From: Hermodarchaeum sp048885185
GTDB taxonomy: Archaea > Asgardarchaeota > Hermodarchaeia > Hermodarchaeales > Hermodarchaeaceae
Direction of reading: 5' to 3'
Length of the DNA: 18,390 bases
Assembly: GCA_048885185.1 (NCBI GenBank)
Contig: JBHLQC010000018.1
Span: 1-18,390 of the forward strand
In this document: in pieces, positions 14,537-18,390 of the stretch
Layout of the letters: each line of letters opens with the position of its first letter
Numbering within the stretch: the stretch's first letter is position 1
Notes under the pieces: model-generated
Seen by the model: the letters and a program-made list of their open reading frames with translations, nothing else
Database searches by the model: none
What the model was told of the DNA's origin: nothing
Made by a program: the position numbers and the translations under genes

Positions 14537-14639
14537 GAAGGAAGCGAAGGTGCCATTGAAAAGGTGAAGGGAGGGGGAGCGAGGGGAGGGCGAGGAACGA
14601 TGCGGACACAACATTACATCATATCCCTTCGCTTCCTTC
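14537..14639 (-). ncRNA. Candidate structured RNA closed by a 14-bp stem
   Basis: GAAGGAAGCGAAGG at 14537-14550 has its exact reverse complement at 14626-14639, 75 nt apart; with a 3-nt bulge the pairing reaches 16 bp. On the minus strand a perfect consensus TATA box TTTAAATA (14661-14668) is centred about 26 bp ahead of 14639, so a transcript would begin at the first base of the stem. The resulting 103-nt RNA would be a closed stem with a C/U-rich interior. I see no SRP, RNase P, 5S, tRNA or complete C/D or H/ACA box pattern, so its class is unknown. Alternatives are a long 5' leader of the GTPase gene or a DNA cruciform. Strand follows from the TATA box. Confidence 0.4.
14569..14590 (+). 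other. G-quadruplex-forming pattern
   Basis: Runs of 3, 5, 4 and 3 G on the plus strand are separated by 1, 5 and 1 nt, which satisfies the canonical four-tract G4 rule. It lies in the loop of the 14537-14639 inverted repeat, where loop extrusion could expose it as single strand. Confidence 0.5.
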
Positions 14640-14660
14640 AAGAGAGAGGTTTCTGCTAAT

Positions 14661-14668
14661 TATTTAAA
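14661..14668 (-). promoter_or_regulatory. Consensus archaeal TATA box
   Basis: TTTAAATA on the minus strand is identical to the archaeal consensus. No coding start lies at the expected distance; instead the predicted start falls on the base of the 14-bp stem, which supports an RNA gene or a long leader ahead of the GTPase gene. Confidence 0.5.
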
Positions 14669-14727
14669 CTACTCAACTGCGAAGCAAAAACTAGCTCGTT
14701 TTTTCTTGTAGGAAGTAGTAATTTTTT

Positions 14728-14758
14728 AGTTCACAGAATTTGGATTGATAAGTGAACT
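14728..14758 (-). terminator. Hairpin downstream of the Lrp/AsnC-domain gene
   Basis: AGTTCAC and GTGAACT form a 7-bp stem with a 17-nt loop, 10 bp beyond the stop of the gene at 14768. It may mark its transcript end, but on the minus strand it is followed by A rather than T residues, so it is not a classical terminator. Confidence 0.3.
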
Positions 14759-14767
14759 GATGAAAAG

Positions 14768-15016
14768 CTAATCTTTTCGGATGATTTGTGATACCATAAG
14801 AGTTAGGGTTTCTTTTACTCCTTCTGTGGGTCGGAGTTTTTTGAAGATGAAGTCATTAAGCTTCTCTTCATTGTCTACTTCAATGAGACAAAAGATATCG
14901 TGGATTCCGTAGACGGAAGAAATTTCTTTCACCATCGGTAAATCTTTCAACGCATCAAATATTGTATCGGTGAGGGGAGGATCAACATCAATGAGAATAA
15001 TCGCGGTTAAGGTCAT
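14768..15016 (-). CDS. Stand-alone Lrp/AsnC ligand-binding (RAM) domain
   Basis: 82 residues, the complete beta-alpha-beta-beta-alpha-beta RAM domain and nothing else: TAIILIDVD, a helix T-D-T-I-F-D-A-L, V-K-E-I-S-S-V-Y-G, the typical G-I-H-D-I-F-C-L-I-E-V-D turn (residues 37-48), a helix and a final VKETLTLMVSQIIRK strand. Full Lrp/AsnC regulators carry an N-terminal helix-turn-helix, absent here, and no such segment is encoded upstream in frame. Single-domain versions form rings, bind amino acids and may modulate full-length Lrp proteins or enzymes. The start codon is ATG with only a weak GGGG upstream. A TATA box lies at 15068-15076 and a palindrome in the leader. It diverges from metG; a link to amino-acid supply and methionyl-tRNA is suggestive only. 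Confidence 0.9.
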   Translation of the reverse strand: MTLTAIILIDVDPPLTDTIFDALKDLPMVKEISSVYGIHDIFCLIEVDNEEKLNDFIFKKLRPTEGVKETLTLMVSQIIRKD

Positions 15017-15018
15017 GA

Positions 15019-15036
15019 ATTGACAGCCCCGTCAAT
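15019..15036. promoter_or_regulatory. Palindrome in the leader of the Lrp/AsnC-domain gene
   Basis: ATTGAC-AGCCCC-GTCAAT is a 6-bp inverted repeat two bases before the ATG, followed by a further direct copy AGTCAAT at 15037-15043. It lies between the predicted transcript start (near 15046) and the start codon, so it could be an operator or a leader hairpin covering the start. Confidence 0.4.
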
Positions 15037-15067
15037 AGTCAATCAACCTTTCAGTTCCCGCTTTTTA

Positions 15068-15076
15068 TATTTATAA
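15068..15076 (-). promoter_or_regulatory. TATA box for the Lrp/AsnC-domain gene
   Basis: TTATAAATA on the minus strand, centred at 15072, predicts a start near 15046 and a leader of about 30 nt. The gap of 254 bp to metG shows no equally good TATA box in the plus direction. Confidence 0.5.
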
Positions 15077-15270
15077 GTAAACCTAGACCCTCGATTTGTC
15101 ATCTGTTCCGAATTTGAGTCTCCAGTGATACCCTATTTCATAGAATTCATACACGATATCATGAACGGGAATGAAAAACTTCAAAGGTAAGTCTTGACCA
15201 TGTGAAGTATCCCCTCACCGCCAAGGCCATACTGTGAATCTGGACTCTTTAATTCGAAGGAGGGAACATC

Positions 15271-16950
15271 TTGAACTTGACTAAATCTGATAAAATCCTT
15301 GTCACATGTGGATTACCCTATGCGAATGGTTCTGCCCACCTTGGTCACCTTCGCACCTATATTCCGGGTGACGCGTATACTAGATATCTCAAGCGATTTG
15401 GTCTTGATGTTGTATTTTTCTGTGGATCAGATACTCATGGTGCCCCTATCGAGCTCGCTGCTGCGCAGGCAGGTCTTTCCCCCAAGGAATTTACTGAGAA
15501 ATACCACGCCCATTATAAGAGTATCTTTGAGAGATTGAATATCAACGTCGATTTGTATGGAACTACCGAAGCACCGTATCATTATCGGAGAGCCCAAACC
15601 ATTATTCGAATTCTTGAGAAAAATGGTCATATCGAAACTCGAAAAGTTGGATTGCCTTATTGTGAAACCTGCCAAACATTTCTAGCTGATCGGTTTCTTA
15701 CAGGAACCTGTCCCTTCTGTGGAGCTCAAGCTCGTGGTGATGAATGTGACCAGGGCTGTCAACGATACCTCGATGCAGATCAGCTCATCGACCCCCGATG
15801 TGTAATATGTGGGAATCCGTCTATTATAAAGAAAACACGACACCACTTCTTCAAGTTGCCTGACTTCACTGATTTCCTCATCGAGTTTAATGAGCAATTG
15901 AAGGGAACTCCCCTTGCGAGAAATTATGCCCTAGGCTGGATTCGGCAAGGACTTAAAGAATGGAACATCTCACGTAACCTAAAGTGGGGTATTCCATACC
16001 CAGATGACGATGAACTCGTGCTCTATGTTTGGGCAGAAAATTATGCAGGATATATCTCTTTTACCGAGGAATGGGCACGGCAGAAAGATGCTGACTGGGA
16101 AAAGTACTGGATTCGCGACGGAAAACTCGTTCATTTCATAGGAGCAGACATTGTTTACCATCATGCAATTTTCTGGCCAGCAATGCTCAAGGGTGCTAAC
16201 TACAATACACCATATGCTGTCGTCGCAAGTGGCATGGTCAAAGTCGAAGGTCACGGACTATCAAAGAGCCGCGGATTCGTCATTGACATCGAAGACGATT
16301 TCATCAAGAACCAAATTGACCTTGATGCAGTCCGATACTATATGCTATCTTACACAGGGTTCACGAAAGACCTGGATTTTGTCTGGAAGGACTTTCAAAC
16401 CAAAATGAACAACGAACTCGTCGGTATTTTCGGTAATTATGCATACCGAGTGCTTCTGTTTATTCATAAAAACTACGGGAAAATTCCTAAAGGTTCCCTT
16501 ACTTCAAAGACTAAGCAGCAGATCACTCAGACAATCGAATCTGTTCAGAAATCAGTGGATGAATTTCGGTTCAAAGAAGCCATAGACAATACTTTGCAAC
16601 TGGCTGCGTATGGAAATACAACCTTCCAACAATGTGAACCCTGGAAGTCAATCAAAGAAGACTCTACACGCTGCCAAAGCGATTTGTATCAATGTCTACA
16701 ACTCCTCAAGGCCATCGCCATTTTAGTTGAACCAGCAATGCCAACTGTAGCAGAACGCCTCTGGCAACAACTAGGTCAAACAGGGAATGTCCACGAAACC
16801 ACGATCAAAGATTGCCTAGAGTCACTTACCTCTGGAATAAAACTACCGAAACCAACGGTCCTTTTTACAAAAATGCCCGATGAAATTGTCGAAAAAATGA
16901 GCACAATACTGACCCACCGTATCGATTCGGCGAGAGCAAAAGCGAATTAG
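15271..16950 (+). CDS. metG: Methionyl-tRNA synthetase
   Basis: Charges tRNA-Met with methionine, a class I synthetase acting in the cytoplasm. 559 residues. HLGH (23-26) is the HIGH motif and LSKS (330-333) the KMSKS motif. The connective peptide keeps two zinc knuckles: C131-x-x-C134 and C147-x-x-C150, then C159-x3-C163 and C177-x-x-C180, as in archaeal and E. coli-type enzymes. GLPYANG (14-20) is the usual N-terminal strand-loop. The C-terminal anticodon-binding helical bundle is present but the appended tRNA-binding (EMAP/Trbp111-like) domain is not; many archaea encode that as a separate protein. The start is TTG with an excellent AAGGAGGG (15257-15264) six bases upstream. A T-rich stretch after the gene is the likely terminator. 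Confidence 0.97.
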   Translation: MNLTKSDKILVTCGLPYANGSAHLGHLRTYIPGDAYTRYLKRFGLDVVFFCGSDTHGAPIELAAAQAGLSPKEFTEKYHAHYKSIFERLNINVDLYGTTEAPYHYRRAQTIIRILEKNGHIETRKVGLPYCETCQTFLADRFLTGTCPFCGAQARGDECDQGCQRYLDADQLIDPRCVICGNPSIIKKTRHHFFKLPDFTDFLIEFNEQLKGTPLARNYALGWIRQGLKEWNISRNLKWGIPYPDDDELVLYVWAENYAGYISFTEEWARQKDADWEKYWIRDGKLVHFIGADIVYHHAIFWPAMLKGANYNTPYAVVASGMVKVEGHGLSKSRGFVIDIEDDFIKNQIDLDAVRYYMLSYTGFTKDLDFVWKDFQTKMNNELVGIFGNYAYRVLLFIHKNYGKIPKGSLTSKTKQQITQTIESVQKSVDEFRFKEAIDNTLQLAAYGNTTFQQCEPWKSIKEDSTRCQSDLYQCLQLLKAIAILVEPAMPTVAERLWQQLGQTGNVHETTIKDCLESLTSGIKLPKPTVLFTKMPDEIVEKMSTILTHRIDSARAKAN

Positions 16951-16960
16951 GCACCTTCAC

Positions 16961-17001
16961 CATAATTTCTTAGCCTGTTGTTCAAACAGCATCTCATTAT
17001 G
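16961..17001 (+). repeat. 41-nt repeat, copy A
   Basis: Identical to copy B (18343-18383) at 34 of 41 positions without gaps. Both begin CATAATTTCTTAGC, share TTCAAACAGC in the middle, and end ATTATG, so the ends CATAAT/ATTATG are inverted repeats. This copy lies just after metG and about 80 bp beyond the stop of the phosphate transporter. No known element recognised. Confidence 0.6.
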
Positions 17002-17023
17002 CCATCTTCTCGTAATAACTCAG

Positions 17024-17047
17024 TTCTTTTCTTTCTATTTTCTTTTT
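17024..17047 (+). terminator. T-rich terminator after metG
   Basis: A 24-nt stretch with 19 T residues in runs of 2 to 5, no purine except one A, 73 bp downstream of the metG stop on the sense strand. Archaeal RNA polymerase terminates on such T-rich tracts. Confidence 0.5.
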
Positions 17048-17078
17048 AGTTCTGGGCTTATTGTCAATCAATGATAAT

Positions 17079-18095
17079 TCAATAGGCTAGTAAGAAAATA
17101 ATAGTACCCATCTCATAAAGTCCCCAGATACAGATTGCAAATAATGCTGAGACGGGAATTGTTAGAAGAGAGGTAAAGATTAGTTTCCGTAAGACCATCC
17201 TATTCGAGGGAACTTTATTTGCCATCCCTGAACCAATTAGCGATGTTATAAGAATATGCGTTGCAGCGAGGGGAATCCCCAGCATTGTACCTACTAACAA
17301 CACAATTGCTCCTGCTGTTGCCGATGAAAAACTTGCGCTGGGACGCAACTCCGTCAACTCAATTCCAACCGTTTTAACCACACGGCGTCCCAAAACCAAT
17401 AATCCTATTCCCATACCCACTCCACCAAGTAATAACAATAATGTAAATTCGACGGGTCCGCTGAAAAACATCGTTAACAAACCTACCGCCTTAGCCACAT
17501 CATTCCCTCCCCGACTTAAACAGAGAATAATCACCATCACTAGTAACAGCCAACCAAAAGTTTGTTCTCTTCGCTGTATTTCGGTCAACCCTCTACTCTT
17601 CGACAGAAATGTTCGTCTGACATAACGTTGGAGGAAATAAGCTATTGCCAAACTGAAGATTGGGCTCAAAATCCATCCAATAACAATAATGGAGATGATG
17701 TCCCACCGAACCAATGGTATACCCCAAACCAGCTCGCTCAGCAATCCGATACCTAGAATGCTTCCAACAATTGCATGAGTCGCTGAAATCGGGTAACCAA
17801 GAGAAGCACTCAGCAGCATCCACCCCATAATTGCTATCGAAATTACAAACACAAGATCAACCGATAGAGGTTGGGTGACCAATTCTGCGCCAATTGTTGT
17901 GCTAACTCCACGACCTAAAACCACAGCACCAATTATCAAAAGAATGCCGCCAAGAATGACGGCATTTCTCAAAGAAAGCACTTTAGCACCAACCAAACTA
18001 GCCATTGTATTATCATTTGCACCAATAGCAAAGGCTACAGCACCAGCCAGAATGAGTAATACAACGATGGGAGTTAGTAGTGCAACTAATGACAA
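17079..18095 (-). CDS. pit: Inorganic phosphate transporter, PiT family
   Basis: Low-affinity phosphate permease of the cell membrane, driven by a cation gradient. 338 residues, about ten hydrophobic segments in two homologous halves: the first half carries GANDN (25-29) and PISATHA (102-108), the second RGGNDVAKAVG (195-205) and PLAATHI (275-281), the inverted repeat signature of PiT proteins. A charged loop (residues about 156-178) joins them. Odd: the first motif is G-A-N-D-N-T-M-A instead of the usual G-A-N-D-V-A-N-A; the functional N and D are kept. Start is TTG 18095 with GGAGA ten bases upstream, and no ATG fits. The promoter has a TATA box at 18156-18164 and tandem repeats. It converges on metG. 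Confidence 0.93.
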   Translation of the reverse strand: MSLVALLTPIVVLLILAGAVAFAIGANDNTMASLVGAKVLSLRNAVILGGILLIIGAVVLGRGVSTTIGAELVTQPLSVDLVFVISIAIMGWMLLSASLGYPISATHAIVGSILGIGLLSELVWGIPLVRWDIISIIVIGWILSPIFSLAIAYFLQRYVRRTFLSKSRGLTEIQRREQTFGWLLLVMVIILCLSRGGNDVAKAVGLLTMFFSGPVEFTLLLLLGGVGMGIGLLVLGRRVVKTVGIELTELRPSASFSSATAGAIVLLVGTMLGIPLAATHILITSLIGSGMANKVPSNRMVLRKLIFTSLLTIPVSALFAICIWGLYEMGTIIFLLAY

Positions 18096-18133
18096 GGGGT
18101 TTGGGTCTCCGATTTTTCAGTGATTTTTTCAGG

Positions 18134-18149
18134 CACTTAATCACTTAAT
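18134..18149. promoter_or_regulatory. Tandem 8-bp repeat at the pit promoter
   Basis: CACTTAAT occurs twice head to tail, between the TATA box (18156-18164) and the predicted transcript start near 18134. A protein bound there would block initiation, so this is a candidate operator, perhaps for phosphate control. Confidence 0.4.
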
Positions 18150-18155
18150 ATAAGA

Positions 18156-18164
18156 CTATATAAA
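18156..18164 (-). promoter_or_regulatory. TATA box for pit
   Basis: TTTATATAG on the minus strand lies in a very AT-rich tract (18150-18185) and predicts a start near 18134, giving a leader of about 40 nt that includes the GGAGA ribosome site. Confidence 0.5.
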
Positions 18165-18214
18165 TTATATAGTATATTTACTCTATAGATTCCCCTTTTC
18201 AACCCTTCTCCTCG

Positions 18215-18233
18215 AAGACTTATCAGAAGTCTT
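18215..18233. repeat. 7-bp hairpin upstream of pit
   Basis: AAGACTT-ATCAG-AAGTCTT forms a perfect 7-bp stem with a 5-nt loop, about 50 bp behind the pit TATA box. It could be an upstream regulator site or the end of a transcript from the next gene. The rest of 18165-18342 shows no gene. Confidence 0.35.
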
Positions 18234-18342
18234 AGTTAGAATTCCGTTAATATCAGACAAGGAATAGAACGCTACTAGCGACCTTTTTGAATTCTTAACT
18301 GTGGAATTTCACAAGCTAGACTAAATTTGTCACAGCTAACCA

Positions 18343-18383
18343 CATAATTTCTTAGCTAATGGTTCAAACAGCCTCCTATTATG
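18343..18383 (+). repeat. 41-nt repeat, copy B
   Basis: Second copy of the element at 16961-17001, same orientation, seven mismatches. It lies upstream of pit, seven bases from the window end, so its right-hand context is unknown. Confidence 0.6.
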
Positions 18384-18390
18384 CAACTCT

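Larger units (their letters stand above)
14432..14767. other. Gene-free 336-bp gap with structured elements
   Basis: No coding frame with a plausible start is seen. The gap holds a 13-bp palindrome, a purine-rich tract with a G-quadruplex pattern inside a 14-bp inverted repeat, a consensus TATA box on the minus strand, and a hairpin just beyond the Lrp/AsnC gene; these are listed separately. Confidence 0.6.

Noticed and set aside
14537..14639. The inverted repeat as terminal repeats of a small transposon
   Set aside because: No target-site duplication flanks the arms (TTGAA on the left, AAGAG on the right) and the ends do not match the 41-nt repeat.
14537..14639. The same region as C/D or H/ACA guide RNA, SRP RNA, RNase P RNA or 5S rRNA
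   Set aside because: A box-C-like TATGATGT is present on the minus strand but no D box; no ACA at the 3' end; the length and conserved cores of the larger RNAs are absent.
18343..18390. GGTTCAAAC in repeat copy B looks like the T-loop of a tRNA
   Set aside because: The flanking bases cannot form a T stem, copy A lacks the first G of the motif, and no acceptor, D or anticodon arm can be drawn.
1..18390. CRISPR arrays, insertion sequences, phage genes or defence systems
   Set aside because: No regularly spaced repeats, transposase, integrase or nuclease-toxin genes are seen; all large frames are accounted for by cellular genes.

Overview
The window reads as a piece of an archaeal chromosome, most probably from an Asgard archaeon (Promethearchaeota). 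The evidence is the company of genes: a Ras/Rab-like small GTPase, three gelsolin-like proteins and a V4R/TRAPP-fold protein sit beside archaeal housekeeping genes (mevalonate and polyprenyl-diphosphate enzymes, an archaeal coiled-coil protein of the COG1340 type, a beta-CASP RNase, a stand-alone Lrp/AsnC ligand-binding domain). TTTAAATA-like TATA boxes lie about 26 bp ahead of several starts, two of which look leaderless. Base composition is moderate and slightly AT-rich. I cannot place the organism below phylum.

Layout. 1-603: 3' part of a LarA-like gene cut by the window edge. 734-3113, plus strand: a CxxC/winged-helix protein, a V4R/TRAPP-like protein and a class II HMG-CoA reductase, closely spaced. 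3222-5603, plus: gelsolin-like paralogue 1 and a beta-CASP metallo-beta-lactamase RNase. 5625-9474, minus: M24 peptidase, then gelsolin-like paralogue 3, paralogue 2, a multi-pass membrane protein and an 80-residue orphan. 9605-10513, plus: COG1340-type coiled-coil protein. 10527-14431, minus: small GTPase and DUF885 peptidase-like protein (4 bp apart), then agmatinase and a polyprenyl/GGPP synthase, the last with its own promoter. 14432-14767: a gene-free 336-bp gap holding a strong candidate for a structured RNA. 14768-15016, minus: Lrp/AsnC ligand-binding domain; divergent from metG (15271-16950, plus). 17079-18095, minus: PiT-type phosphate transporter, flanked on both sides by copies of a 41-nt repeat.

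How it fits together. HMG-CoA reductase and the GGPP-type synthase are two steps of archaeal isoprenoid lipid synthesis. The gelsolin-like proteins, GTPase and V4R/TRAPP-fold protein are the kinds of eukaryote-like proteins that suggest a cytoskeleton or membrane-remodelling system. The most interesting unit is the set of three gelsolin-like paralogues within 5.1 kb: each has one N-terminal gelsolin-like domain, a linker, and a different C-terminal alpha/beta domain; one lies 27 bp upstream of a membrane-protein gene and one directly follows an M24 peptidase gene. All functional statements are from reading the sequence; no database search was possible.
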